From Ramlibacter tataouinensis (GTDB taxonomy: Bacteria > Pseudomonadota > Gammaproteobacteria > Burkholderiales > Burkholderiaceae_C): 64,000 nt of DNA. Positions within the stretch are counted from its first letter, which is position 1. The number at the start of each line of letters is the position of its first letter. The notes beneath the pieces are model-generated. The model was given only the letters and a program-made list of their open reading frames with translations. It had not been told where the DNA came from and did not search any database. Shown piece by piece: positions 8,348 to 16,976 of this stretch. A program made the translations under genes and the position numbers. Where the stretch lies: positions 372,001-436,000 of the forward strand of contig NZ_CP116009.1 of assembly GCF_027941915.1 (NCBI RefSeq). Reading direction: 5' to 3'.

Positions 8348-9619
8348 GTGAAAGTCGCCGTCATCGGCGCCGGCATCGTCGGCGTCACCACCGCGTACGA
8401 ACTGGCGGCCGACGGCCACCAGGTCACCGTCTTCGAGCGCCGCGGCGCGGCCGCCGAGGAAACCAGCTTCGCCAACGCCGGCGTCGTGGCCCCCGGCTAC
8501 GTCACGCCCTGGGCGGCGCCGGGCATGTCGGCCAAGGTGCTGCGCTACCTGTTCAGCCGGCACGCGCCGGTCAAGCTGACCTGGCCGGTCTCGGCCGGCG
8601 AACTGCGCTGGATGTGGCAATGGTGGCGCGCCTGCAGGCTGGAGACCTACCTGGCCAACCGGGCCCGCCTGCAGCGGCTGGCCTTCTACAGCCGCGAGCG
8701 CCTGCACTGGCTGACCGACTCGCTCCAGCTCGACTACGACCGCAGCCCGGGCTACATGGTGCTGCTGCGCTCGGAGAAGGACCAGCGGCTGGTGCAGCCC
8801 GGCCTGCAGGTGCTGCGCGAGGCCGGCGTGAGCTTTCGCGAGATCGACGCCGCGGCCGCGCGCGGCATCGAGCCGGCGCTGAATCCGGACACCGACTTCC
8901 TGGGCGCCATCCACCTGCCGGACGACGAGGCCGGCAACTGCCGCCAGTTCGCCCTGCTGCTGAAGGACGCCGCGCGCGCGGCCGGGGCGCGTTTCGAGTT
9001 CAACACCAGCGTGCTGCCGCTGGACCGCGCGGCGCCGGCCGTGCTGCGCGTGCAGCAGGCCGATGGCCCGCCCCGGTCGGAAGCCTTCGACTCGGTGGTG
9101 GTCTGCGGCGGGCTGGAATCGGCGCCGCTGCTGCGCCCCCTGGGCTTTCGCATCCGCATGGCACCGGTGTACGGCTATTCGATCAGCGCGCCGATCCGCG
9201 AATCGCTCAACGCGCCGCGCAGCGCGGTGATGGACGAGCGCTTCAAGGTGGCGATCACGCGCCTGGGGCAGCGCGTGCGCGTGGCCGGCAGCGCGGAGAT
9301 CGGCGGCAGCCTGCAGCACAAGCGGCCGGAAGCGCTGCAGACCCTCTACAAGGTGCTGCACGACTGGTTTCCGGGCGCGGCGCAGCTCTCCAACGCCTCC
9401 ACCTCCGTGCAGGAGTGGAAAGGCGCCCGACCGATGCTGCCGGACGGCCCGCCGGTCCTGGGCGCCTCCGGCGTGCCGGGCATCTGGCTGAACCTGGGGC
9501 ACGGCTCCAGCGGCTGGGCGCTGGCCTGCGGCAGCGCCCGCGTGGTCGCCGACCTGATGGCCGGCCGCGCGCCATTGCTGGACCTGGAAGGCCTGGGCAT
9601 CGAACGGCTGGCCGCCTGA
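8348..9619 (+). CDS. FAD-dependent D-amino-acid dehydrogenase (DadA-like)
   Basis: 423-residue flavoprotein of the DAO family, expected to oxidise a D-amino acid to the 2-oxo acid and pass electrons to the membrane quinone pool. The start is GTG (8348), giving MKVAVIGAGIVGVTTAYELA, the Rossmann dinucleotide-binding motif at the very N-terminus. Other DadA signs are ETSFANAGVVAPGYVTPWAAPG (residues ~38-60) and the C-terminal FAD-contact segment ARPMLPDGPPVLG followed by LGHGSSGWALACGSAR. It follows an amidase; together they could release and oxidise amino acids from amides, but that link is inference. A true dadA would often sit beside alanine racemase, which is not present here. Confidence 0.85.
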   Translation: MKVAVIGAGIVGVTTAYELAADGHQVTVFERRGAAAEETSFANAGVVAPGYVTPWAAPGMSAKVLRYLFSRHAPVKLTWPVSAGELRWMWQWWRACRLETYLANRARLQRLAFYSRERLHWLTDSLQLDYDRSPGYMVLLRSEKDQRLVQPGLQVLREAGVSFREIDAAAARGIEPALNPDTDFLGAIHLPDDEAGNCRQFALLLKDAARAAGARFEFNTSVLPLDRAAPAVLRVQQADGPPRSEAFDSVVVCGGLESAPLLRPLGFRIRMAPVYGYSISAPIRESLNAPRSAVMDERFKVAITRLGQRVRVAGSAEIGGSLQHKRPEALQTLYKVLHDWFPGAAQLSNASTSVQEWKGARPMLPDGPPVLGASGVPGIWLNLGHGSSGWALACGSARVVADLMAGRAPLLDLEGLGIERLAA

Positions 9620-9631
9620 CCGGCAGCGGCC

Positions 9632-9637
9632 CACAAT
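9632..9637 (+). promoter_or_regulatory. Candidate -10 at leaderless spacing before nnr
   Basis: CACAAT ends 7 bases before the ATG at 9645. That is the normal distance from a -10 hexamer to the transcription start, so an mRNA from here would begin at or near the start codon. No clear -35 and no Shine-Dalgarno are seen. Confidence 0.35.
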
Positions 9638-9644
9638 CGGCCCC

Positions 9645-11084
9645 ATGCAGAAGGTCACGGCCGATCGTTCCTGGCGGCTGCACGACGTCGCCGCCACCCG
9701 GCGCATCGAGCAGCGGGCCGCGGCCGCCCTGCCCCCGCACACCCTGATGCAGCGTGCCGGACTGGCGACGGCGCGGCTCGCACTGGCGCTGGCGCCGCAC
9801 GCCCGCCAGGTCTGGATCGCCTGCGGTCCCGGCAACAACGGCGGCGACGGCCTCGAGGCCGCGCTCCTCCTGCGGCAATGGGGCAAGCCGGTCGCCGTGA
9901 CGATCGCCGGCGATCCGGCCCGCTTCCCGGCGGACGCCGCCCAGGCCTGGCGCCGATGCCAGGCCGCCGGCGTCCCGGTGCTGGACGAGCCGCCGCCCGG
10001 CTGGGACCTGTGCATCGATGCCCTGCTCGGCATCGGCGCCGCCCGGCCGCTGCAAGGCGCCATCGCGCAAGCTGCTTCATGCATTGCGGCGGGACACGGC
10101 CTCGTGCTCGCTGTCGACGTGCCCAGCGGGCTGGCGGCCGATACCGGCCAGGGCGACGGCGTTCGCGCCCACCACACGCTGTCGCTGCTCACGCTCAAGC
10201 CGGGCCTGTTCACGGCGCGGGGGCGCGATGCCGCCGGCCAGGTGTGGTTCGACGACCTCCAGGCCGGTGCGCCGCCGGACCTCGCGTGCGCCGAGCTGTC
10301 CGGCCCGCCGGCCCTGGGCGAGCGGCTGCATGCCAGCCACAAGGGCAGCTACGGCGACGTGGCGATCGTGGGCGGCGCGCCGGGGATGGCGGGCGCGGCG
10401 GTGCTGGCCGCCGCGGCGGCGCTCACGGCCGGTGCCGGGCGCGTGTTCCTGTGCCCGCTCGACGAGCGCGCCGGATCGCTGGCGCCCGCCTGGCCGGACC
10501 TGATGCTGCGCGACTGGAAAAGCCTGCCGCTGCAAGCCGTGACCGTGGCCTGCGGCTGCGGCGGTGGCGAGGCCGTCGGCGCCGCCTTGCCCGCCGTTCT
10601 CGCCCGCTCGCAGCGGCTGGTGCTGGACGCCGACGGACTCAACGCCGTGGCCGCCGATCCGGCGCTGCAACAGGCCTTGCGCGAGCGGGCCGCGCGGGGT
10701 CAGGCCACGGTGCTGAGCCCGCATCCGCTCGAAGCCGCCCGGCTGCTGGGCAGCGATACCGGCCGGGTGCAGGCGGACCGTTTGCGCAGCGCCCGCGAAC
10801 TGGCGCAGCGCTTCGACTGCACGGTGGTGCTCAAGGGATCGGGCAGCGTGGTCGCCGCCCCCGGCGCCCTGCCACGCATCAACCCGACGGGCAACGCGCG
10901 GCTGGCCACCGCCGGCACCGGCGACGTGCTGGCAGGCATGCTGGCGGCTGCGCTGGCCAGCGGCACCGACGCCTTCGAGGCCGCCTGCGCCGCCGTGTAC
11001 CGCCACGGCCGCCTCGCCGACCGCTGGCCGGCGGACCGGCCGCTCACGGCCGGCGCCCTGGCGCTGCGCGCGAACGCCCCCTGA
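9645..11084 (+). CDS. nnr: Bifunctional NAD(P)HX epimerase/dehydratase
   Basis: Metabolite-repair enzyme of 479 residues. The N-terminal YjeF_N domain (about residues 1-215) epimerises R- and S-NAD(P)HX and shows CGPGNNGGDGLEAALLL and IDALLGIGAARPL with AVDVPSGLAADTG. The C-terminal ribokinase-like domain (about 232-479) is the ADP/ATP-dependent dehydratase, with KGSYGDVAIVGGAPGMAGAA, SPHPLEAARLLG and the signature NPTGNARLATAGTGDVLAG. Length and order match the fused E. coli YjeF type. The gene starts with ATG at 9645 and is convergent with rnr, with no spacing between the two stops. Confidence 0.93.
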   Translation: MQKVTADRSWRLHDVAATRRIEQRAAAALPPHTLMQRAGLATARLALALAPHARQVWIACGPGNNGGDGLEAALLLRQWGKPVAVTIAGDPARFPADAAQAWRRCQAAGVPVLDEPPPGWDLCIDALLGIGAARPLQGAIAQAASCIAAGHGLVLAVDVPSGLAADTGQGDGVRAHHTLSLLTLKPGLFTARGRDAAGQVWFDDLQAGAPPDLACAELSGPPALGERLHASHKGSYGDVAIVGGAPGMAGAAVLAAAAALTAGAGRVFLCPLDERAGSLAPAWPDLMLRDWKSLPLQAVTVACGCGGGEAVGAALPAVLARSQRLVLDADGLNAVAADPALQQALRERAARGQATVLSPHPLEAARLLGSDTGRVQADRLRSARELAQRFDCTVVLKGSGSVVAAPGALPRINPTGNARLATAGTGDVLAGMLAAALASGTDAFEAACAAVYRHGRLADRWPADRPLTAGALALRANAP

Positions 11085-13235
11085 TCAGCGCCGGGCCTTG
11101 CGGCCCTTGGCCTTGGCGGCCACCGCCTTCTTCACGGCGTCCTTCACGTTGGTCACCGGTGCGGCCTTGCCTGCCTTCTTCGCGGCCCGGCGCAAGCCCG
11201 TGGCGCCGCTCGCCGCACCGCCCGCGCCCTTGTCGCGCATCGCACGCGACTCCAGATCCTCGCCCTCGCGCACCAGGCGGAAGTCGATCTTGCGCCCGTC
11301 CAGGTCGACCCGGCTGACCTGCACCCGCACCCGCGTGCCGATGGCATAGCGGATGCCGGTGCGCTCGCCACGCAGTTCCTGCCTGGCCTCGTCGAACTTG
11401 AAGTACTCGCCGCCCAGCTCGGTGATGTGCACCAGGCCTTCGACGTACAGCGCGTCCAGCGTGACGAAGATGCCGAAGGTGGTGGCCGCGCTGACGACGC
11501 CGCCGAACTCCTCGCCCAGGTGCTCGCGCATGTACTTGCACTTGAGCCAGGCCTCGACGTCGCGGCTGGCCTCGTCGGCGCGGCGCTCGTTGGCGCTGCA
11601 GTGCAGGCCGGCGGCCTCCCAGGCCTGGGTCTCGCGGCTGGGGGGAGTGGCCTTCTTCGGCTTCTGCCCGGGCGGCGCCACGCGCGAGGCCAGCCGGCGC
11701 GCCAGCTTTTCGTGCGCCTCGCCCGGCGTGGGCAGGGCCGGCAGGGTGTAGCGCCGGTTGCCAAGCAGGGCCTTGATCACCCGGTGGACCAGCAGGTCCG
11801 GGTAGCGGCGGATCGGGCTGGTGAAGTGGGTGTAGGCGTCGTAGGCCAGCCCGAAGTGGCCGCTGTTGATCGGCGTGTAGATCGCCTGCTGCATGGACCG
11901 CAGCAGCAGGGTGTGGATCTGCTGCGCGTCGGGGCGGTCCTTGGTGGCCTCGGCGATGCGCTGGAACTCCACCGGCATCGGCTCGTCCGACAGGCTGATG
12001 CCCACGCCCATCGCCTTGAGGTAGTTGCGCAGGATCTCCTTCTTCTCCGGCGTCGGGCCCTCGTGCACGCGGTACAGGCCCGGATGCTTGCCCTCCTGGA
12101 TGAAGTCGGCCGCGCAGACGTTGGCGGCCAGCATGGCCTCCTCGATCAGCCGGTGCGCATCGGTGCGGGTGCGCGGCACGATCTTCTCGATGCGGCCGGC
12201 GTCGTCGCAGACGATCTGGGTCTCGGTGGTCTCGAAATCCACCGCCCCGCGCATCTCGCGCGCCTTGAGCAGCGCGCGGTACGCGTCGTGCAGGTGGATC
12301 AGGTCCGCCACCCGTTCCTTGTGCCGCTGCGCCTCCGGCCCGCGCGTGTTGGCCAGGATGGCCGCGACTTCGGTGTAGGTGAGGCGCGCATGGCTCCACA
12401 TCACCGCCGGGTAGAACTGGTAGCCCTGGATCTCGCCGGTGGCGGTGACCAGCATGTCCGCCACCAGGCACAGGCGCTCCACCTCCGGGTTGAGCGAGCA
12501 CAGCCCGTTGGACAGCTTCTCCGGCAGCATCGGGATCACCCGCCGCGGGAAATAGACGCTGGTGGCGCGGTCGTAGGCGTCGATGTCGATGGCGCTTCCG
12601 GTCTCCACATAGTGGCTGACGTCGGCGATCGCCACCAGCAGCCGCCAGCCCTTGCCGCGCCCGACCTTGGCCGGCTCGCAGTAGACGGCATCGTCGAAGT
12701 CGCGCGCGTCCTCGCCATCGATGGTGACCAGCGGGATGTCGGTCAAGTCCACCCGGTGCCGGCGATCGGCCGGCCGCACCTTGTCGGGGATCAACCGTGC
12801 CTGGGCGATGCAGGGCTCGGAGAACTCGTGCGGCACGCCGTACTTGCGCACCGCGATCTCGATCTCCATGCCGGGGTCGTCGATCTCGCCCAGCACCTCC
12901 TTGACCCGGCCGACGGGCTGGCCGTACAGGCTGGGCGGCTCGGTCAGTTCGACCACCACCACCTGCCCCGGCTTGGCGGCGCCGGTGGCCGCCTTGGGGA
13001 TCAGGACGTCCTGGCCGTAGCGCTTGTCCTCCGGCGCGACCAGCCAGACCCCGCTCTCGTGCAGCAGGCGGCCGATGATCGGCTGGGGCGGGCGCTCGAC
13101 GATCTCGACCACCCGGCCTTCCGGCCGGCCCTTGCGGTCGTGCCGCACGATGCGCACGCGGACGCGGTCCTTGTGCAGCACGGCGCGCATTTCGTTGGGC
13201 GGCAGGTAGACGTCGGTCTCGCCGTCGTCGCGCAC
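11085..13235 (-). CDS. rnr: Ribonuclease R, N-terminally short; start uncertain
   Basis: 3'-5' exoribonuclease of the RNB family that degrades structured RNA. From the in-frame GTG at 13235 the product is 716 residues. It has cold-shock-type RNA-binding segments, the RNB catalytic block with DGEDARDFDDAVYC (about residue 170-185), the conserved HYVETGSAID and YFPRRVIPMLPEKLSNGLCS motifs, SPIRRYPDLLVHR, a C-terminal S1 domain and a lysine/alanine-rich tail (KKAVAAKAKGRKARR). The true protein almost certainly starts earlier: upstream in frame it reads LLDEIEGVIQGHRDGHGFV, which belongs to the first RNA-binding domain, but no in-frame ATG exists there. An ATG at 13303 is one base out of frame. 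The usual N-terminal helix-turn-helix domain is absent because tRNA-Leu lies immediately upstream. Confidence 0.9.
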   Translation of the reverse strand: MRDDGETDVYLPPNEMRAVLHKDRVRVRIVRHDRKGRPEGRVVEIVERPPQPIIGRLLHESGVWLVAPEDKRYGQDVLIPKAATGAAKPGQVVVVELTEPPSLYGQPVGRVKEVLGEIDDPGMEIEIAVRKYGVPHEFSEPCIAQARLIPDKVRPADRRHRVDLTDIPLVTIDGEDARDFDDAVYCEPAKVGRGKGWRLLVAIADVSHYVETGSAIDIDAYDRATSVYFPRRVIPMLPEKLSNGLCSLNPEVERLCLVADMLVTATGEIQGYQFYPAVMWSHARLTYTEVAAILANTRGPEAQRHKERVADLIHLHDAYRALLKAREMRGAVDFETTETQIVCDDAGRIEKIVPRTRTDAHRLIEEAMLAANVCAADFIQEGKHPGLYRVHEGPTPEKKEILRNYLKAMGVGISLSDEPMPVEFQRIAEATKDRPDAQQIHTLLLRSMQQAIYTPINSGHFGLAYDAYTHFTSPIRRYPDLLVHRVIKALLGNRRYTLPALPTPGEAHEKLARRLASRVAPPGQKPKKATPPSRETQAWEAAGLHCSANERRADEASRDVEAWLKCKYMREHLGEEFGGVVSAATTFGIFVTLDALYVEGLVHITELGGEYFKFDEARQELRGERTGIRYAIGTRVRVQVSRVDLDGRKIDFRLVREGEDLESRAMRDKGAGGAASGATGLRRAAKKAGKAAPVTNVKDAVKKAVAAKAKGRKARR

Positions 13236-13304
13236 GACGAAGCCGTGTCCGTCGCGATGGCCCTGGATGACACCCTCGATTTCATCGAGCAGGCCGGTCG
13301 CATG

Positions 13305-13332
13305 TTGTGTTCCGATGTTTTTGATATAGAAT
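13305..13332 (+). promoter_or_regulatory. Promoter of tRNA-Leu
   Basis: TTGTGT (13305-13310) and TAGAAT (13327-13332) are separated by 16 bp, followed 17 bp later by the tRNA 5' end at 13350. The element overlaps the presumed start region of the divergent rnr gene, so initiation of the two could interfere. Confidence 0.6.
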
Positions 13333-13349
13333 CCCTTCTTTCCTGAAAT

Positions 13350-13434
<85 letters not shown>

Positions 13435-13442
13435 AACAAATC

Positions 13443-13469
13443 ATAAAGCCGGCCTCGTGCCGGCTTTAT
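13443..13469 (+). terminator. Bidirectional intrinsic terminator after tRNA-Leu
   Basis: Perfect 11-bp stem: ATAAAGCCGGC (13443-13453), loop CTCGT, GCCGGCTTTAT (13459-13469), then TCGTTTG. The A/T ends of the stem allow it to work on either strand, so it can also end transcripts of the convergent rimO, whose stop is 69 bp away. Confidence 0.8.
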
Positions 13470-13537
13470 CGTTTGCGCCCGGCAAGGCGCTGCGCCACGG
13501 GTTGGTTGGTGGGCCTTGCGGCCCCCATCGTCGGCGG

Positions 13538-14917
13538 TCAGACCGGCACCCCGACCAGGTCGTGCCCCTCGGTGGCGACGATGCGCGCCCGGGTGAACTC
13601 CCCCACCTTCAGCTGCTTGCTCAGCTTCTCCGGCGGCAGCAGCCGCACGGTGCCGTCGATCTCCGGCGCATCGGCGTAGCTGCGCCCGACGCCGCCCTTG
13701 CGGCCCAGCGCCGGCGCCGCATCCACCAGCACCTGCATGGTGGCGCCCACGCGACGCTGCAGGCGCGCGGCCGAGACTTCCTCGGCCACCGCCATGAAGC
13801 GGGCGCGCCGCTCTTCCCGAACTTCCACCGGCAGCATGCCGGGCAACTCGTTGGCGGCCGCGCCTTCGACCGGGCTGTAGGCGAAGCAGCCGGCGCGGTC
13901 GATCTGCGCTTCCTGCAGGAACTCCAGCAGGTGCTGGAACTCGTCTTCGGTCTCGCCGGGGAAGCCGGCGATGAAGGTGCTGCGGATCACCAGCTCGGGG
14001 CAGGCGTCGCGCCAGGCGCGGATACGCTCCAGGTTGCGCTCGCCGCTGGCCGGCCGCTTCATCCGGCGCAGCACGTCGGGGTGGCTGTGCTGGAACGGCA
14101 CGTCCAGGTAGGGCAGCACGGCGCCGGTGGCCATCAGCGGAAGGACCTCGTCCACCGAGGGATAGGGATACACGTAGTGCAGCCGCACCCAGGCGCCGTG
14201 GGGCTGGGCCAGTTCGCCCAGCGCCTGCACCAGCTCCAGCATGCGGGTCTTGACCGGTCGGCCGTCGAAGAAGCCGGTGCGGTACTTCAGGTCCACGCCA
14301 TAGGCCGAGGTGTCCTGGCTGACCACCAGCAGTTCCTTCACGCCCGATTCGAACAGCGCGCGCGCTTCCTTCAGCACGTCGCCCACCGGGCGGCTGACCA
14401 GGTCGCCACGCATCGAGGGGATGATGCAGAAGGTGCAACGGTGGTTGCAGCCCTCGCTGATCTTCAGGTAGGCGTAGTGGCGCGGCGTCAGCTTGATGCC
14501 GGCGGGCGGCACCAGGTCGACGAACGGATCGTGCGGCTTGGGCAGGTGCGTGTGCACGTGGTCCATCACCTCCTGGGTGGCATGCGGGCCGGTGACGGCC
14601 AGCACCGAGGGGTGGACCTGCTGCACCAGCGTGCCGCCGCCCTCGCCCGGGCGCGCCCCCAGGCAGCCGGTGACGATCACCTTGCCGTTCTCGGCCAGCG
14701 CCTCGCCGATCGTGTCCAGGCTTTCCTTGACGGCGTCGTCGATGAAGCCGCAGGTGTTGACGATGACCAGGTCGGCGCCCTCGAAGGTCTTGGAGGTGCG
14801 GTAGCCCTCGGCCGACAGCTGGGTCAGGATCAGCTCGGAGTCGGTCAGGGCCTTGGGGCAGCCGAGGCTGACGAAGCCCACCTTCGGGGCTGCCTCGGCG
14901 ACAGGGGAATCACTCAT
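13538..14917 (-). CDS. rimO: Ribosomal protein S12 methylthiotransferase
   Basis: Radical-SAM enzyme that adds a methylthio group to the conserved Asp of ribosomal protein S12. The 459-residue protein shows an N-terminal UPF0004 domain beginning [17 protein letters not shown] with cysteines for the auxiliary [4Fe-4S] cluster, the radical-SAM cluster motif CNHRCTFC within [18 protein letters not shown] (around residue 155), and a C-terminal TRAM domain ending near GHDLVGVPV. The ATG at 14917 (MSDSPVAEA) is chosen over one 13 codons earlier because the latter runs into a low-complexity stretch. It lies 49 bp downstream of thiG. Confidence 0.95.
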   Translation of the reverse strand: MSDSPVAEAAPKVGFVSLGCPKALTDSELILTQLSAEGYRTSKTFEGADLVIVNTCGFIDDAVKESLDTIGEALAENGKVIVTGCLGARPGEGGGTLVQQVHPSVLAVTGPHATQEVMDHVHTHLPKPHDPFVDLVPPAGIKLTPRHYAYLKISEGCNHRCTFCIIPSMRGDLVSRPVGDVLKEARALFESGVKELLVVSQDTSAYGVDLKYRTGFFDGRPVKTRMLELVQALGELAQPHGAWVRLHYVYPYPSVDEVLPLMATGAVLPYLDVPFQHSHPDVLRRMKRPASGERNLERIRAWRDACPELVIRSTFIAGFPGETEDEFQHLLEFLQEAQIDRAGCFAYSPVEGAAANELPGMLPVEVREERRARFMAVAEEVSAARLQRRVGATMQVLVDAAPALGRKGGVGRSYADAPEIDGTVRLLPPEKLSKQLKVGEFTRARIVATEGHDLVGVPV

Positions 14918-14966
14918 CCCGCCGATTGTCCCAGAGGCAGGCCCCGGCCCGGGCACGGCACCCGCT

Positions 14967-15743
14967 TCAGAGCAGGAACGGCCGGCCCGTCACCGGCGTG
15001 GTCGCAACCGCCATGTCCTGCCGCGCCATGATGCCGGCCTCCCAGGCCAGGCGGCCGCCTTCGATGGCCAGGCGAAAGGCCCGCGCCATCACGACGGGAT
15101 CGTGCGCCAGCGCCACCGCCGAGTTGACCAGCACCGCGTCGTAACCCAGTTCCATCGCCTGCACCGCATCGCGCGGCGAGCCGATGCCGGCGTCGACCAC
15201 CAGGGGCACGCCGGGCAGGCGCGCGCGCAGCGTGCGCAGCGCACTGGGGTTGAGCAGCCCCTGCCCCGAGCCGATCGGCGCCCCCCAGGGCATCAGGATG
15301 CGGCAGCCGGCATCGAGCAGCCGGTTGCAGGTGACCAGGTCGTCGGTGCAGTAGGGGAACACCTCGAAGCCGTCGCGGGCCAACTCGCGCGCGGCCTCGA
15401 CCAGCTCCCACGGGTCCGGCTGCAGCGTGTACTCGTCGCCCACCACCTCCAGCTTGATCCAGTTCGTGTCGAACATCTCGCGGGCCATGCGCGCCAGCGT
15501 GACCGCCTCGCGCGCGGTGGTGCAGCCGGCCGTGTTGGGCAGCAGGCGCGCCCCGCTGTCGCGGATGAAGCGGTAGAACCCGTTCGCTTCGCCGCCACCC
15601 GCGAGCTGGCGCCGCAAGCCGACCGTGACCACCTGCGTGCCGGCGGCGCCGATGGCGTCGCGCAGCACCTCGGGCGAGGGATAGCTGGCGGTGCCGAGGA
15701 AGAAGCGGCTCTCGAGTTCGACGCCGCCGATGCAAAAGGCCAT
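14967..15743 (-). CDS. thiG: Thiazole synthase
   Basis: Builds the thiazole ring of thiamine from 1-deoxy-D-xylulose 5-phosphate, dehydroglycine and ThiS-thiocarboxylate. The 258-residue TIM-barrel protein carries the Schiff-base lysine in [17 protein letters not shown], the ThiG signature [20 protein letters not shown], and [16 protein letters not shown] plus [12 protein letters not shown] for phosphate binding. It starts four bases after the thiS stop and is the last thi gene of the operon. Its imine donor is supplied by ThiO. Confidence 0.97.
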   Translation of the reverse strand: MAFCIGGVELESRFFLGTASYPSPEVLRDAIGAAGTQVVTVGLRRQLAGGGEANGFYRFIRDSGARLLPNTAGCTTAREAVTLARMAREMFDTNWIKLEVVGDEYTLQPDPWELVEAARELARDGFEVFPYCTDDLVTCNRLLDAGCRILMPWGAPIGSGQGLLNPSALRTLRARLPGVPLVVDAGIGSPRDAVQAMELGYDAVLVNSAVALAHDPVVMARAFRLAIEGGRLAWEAGIMARQDMAVATTPVTGRPFLL

Positions 15744-15747
15744 GGGA

Positions 15748-15951
15748 TCAGCCTCCGGTGATGGGTTCGAAGGTCAATACGACGTCGCCGTCGCGAAGCA
15801 GGTGCTGCCCGCGCAACTCGCGCGCCACGAACTCGCCGTTGACGGCGGTGGCCAGGGCGGCCGGCGCCCGGTCGAGGGCGGCCACCAGGGCGGCCAGGCT
15901 GGTGCCGTCGGGGAACTGCAGGCGCTCCCGGTTCAGCTGGATGGTGATCAT
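15748..15951 (-). CDS. thiS: Sulfur carrier protein ThiS
   Basis: 67-residue ubiquitin-fold sulfur carrier. It starts [20 protein letters not shown] and ends with the required Gly-Gly (FEPITGG), the site that is adenylated by ThiF and thiocarboxylated. The ATG at 15951 overlaps the thiO stop by 4 bp (ATGA) and the stop is four bases from thiG, so ThiS and ThiG are probably made in step. No thiF is in the window. Confidence 0.95.
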   Translation of the reverse strand: MITIQLNRERLQFPDGTSLAALVAALDRAPAALATAVNGEFVARELRGQHLLRDGDVVLTFEPITGG

Positions 15952-16976
15952 GGAAAGGACTCCAGGGCGGTTTCGACCAGGCCCGGCGCGATCAGCCAGC
16001 CGTGCCGGAACAGGCCGTTGATGCGGGTCAGGCCCGGGCGGCATTCCAGCAGCGGTTGGTTGTCGGGCAGGGCCGGTCGCAGGTTGGTTTCGGCGTGGAC
16101 GATTCGCGCCTCGGCCAGCGCCGGCACGATGCTGTGCGCGGCCGCCAGCAGTTCGACGGTCGTTCGCAGCGACACCGGCGAGCGGTCCTCGCTCTCGATT
16201 TCGCTGGCGCCCACCACCACCGTGTCGGGCGCGCGCGGCACCAGGTAGACGCGGTGCCGGGCGTGCAGCAGGCGCACCGGACGATGCAACACCATGCCCG
16301 GCGCTTGCAGCCAGAAGATCTCGCCGCGCACGCCGCGCACCGGCAGTTGCGGCCGCGCCCCGAGGCCGCGCACGTCGAACACCCAGTCGAAGGACTCGGT
16401 ACGGCCGTCCACGAGCACGCGGCCCGCGTCGGCATCCCGCACGGTGGCACCCCAGTGCCAGTGCGCGCCAGGAGCGCCCGCCGCCAGCGCCTGCATGGCC
16501 TGCACGGTGTGGATGCGACCCTCGCCCGGCAGCAGCCAGGCCTGCGGGCCGGCACGCACGGACGGCTCCAGGCCGGCCAGCGCGGCGGGCGTGAGCGGCT
16601 CGGCGCCGTAACCGGCCGGGGCCTTGCGTGCCAGCAGGTCCAGCACGCGCCGGGCCGCGCCGGCGTCCTCGCGGTGGGCGACCAGCAGGCTGCCCTGCAG
16701 GCTGAATTCCACCGGCAGCGGCAGGCCGCCCAGGATCGCGGGCCACAGCTCGATCGAGCGCAGGCCCCAACGGAACACGCGCTCGTCCGCCGTCTCCAGT
16801 TCGGCCAGCGGGCTGAGCATGCCGGCCGCGGTCCAGCCGGCGGCGCCGCGGGCGTCCGGCCCGCTCGCCGGATCGAACACGTGCACCGCGTGGCCGGCCT
16901 GCGTGAGCCGCAAGGCCAGCAGGCGGCCCAGCAGGCCGGCGCCGGCGATGCCCACGCGCAGGGTCGATGCGCTCAC
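15948..16976 (-). CDS. thiO: Glycine oxidase ThiO (FAD-dependent)
   Basis: Oxidises glycine to iminoglycine for thiazole formation in aerobic bacteria. The 342-residue flavoprotein begins at GTG 16976 with LRVGIAGAGLLGRLLALRL, a Rossmann FAD motif, followed by GWTAAGMLSPLAELETAD, an arrangement typical of ThiO. Near the C-terminus are the VVGASEIESEDRSP and ETNLRPALPDNQPLL segments and the FRHGWLIAPGLVE FAD contact. Its start overlaps the thiE stop (GTGA) and its stop overlaps the thiS start. Presence of ThiO rather than ThiH implies aerobic thiazole synthesis. Confidence 0.92.
   Translation of the reverse strand: MSASTLRVGIAGAGLLGRLLALRLTQAGHAVHVFDPASGPDARGAAGWTAAGMLSPLAELETADERVFRWGLRSIELWPAILGGLPLPVEFSLQGSLLVAHREDAGAARRVLDLLARKAPAGYGAEPLTPAALAGLEPSVRAGPQAWLLPGEGRIHTVQAMQALAAGAPGAHWHWGATVRDADAGRVLVDGRTESFDWVFDVRGLGARPQLPVRGVRGEIFWLQAPGMVLHRPVRLLHARHRVYLVPRAPDTVVVGASEIESEDRSPVSLRTTVELLAAAHSIVPALAEARIVHAETNLRPALPDNQPLLECRPGLTRINGLFRHGWLIAPGLVETALESFP

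Noticed and set aside
9645..11084. Separate epimerase and dehydratase genes
   Set aside because: The frame is open throughout with a continuous linker, and the fused form is common, so it is one gene.
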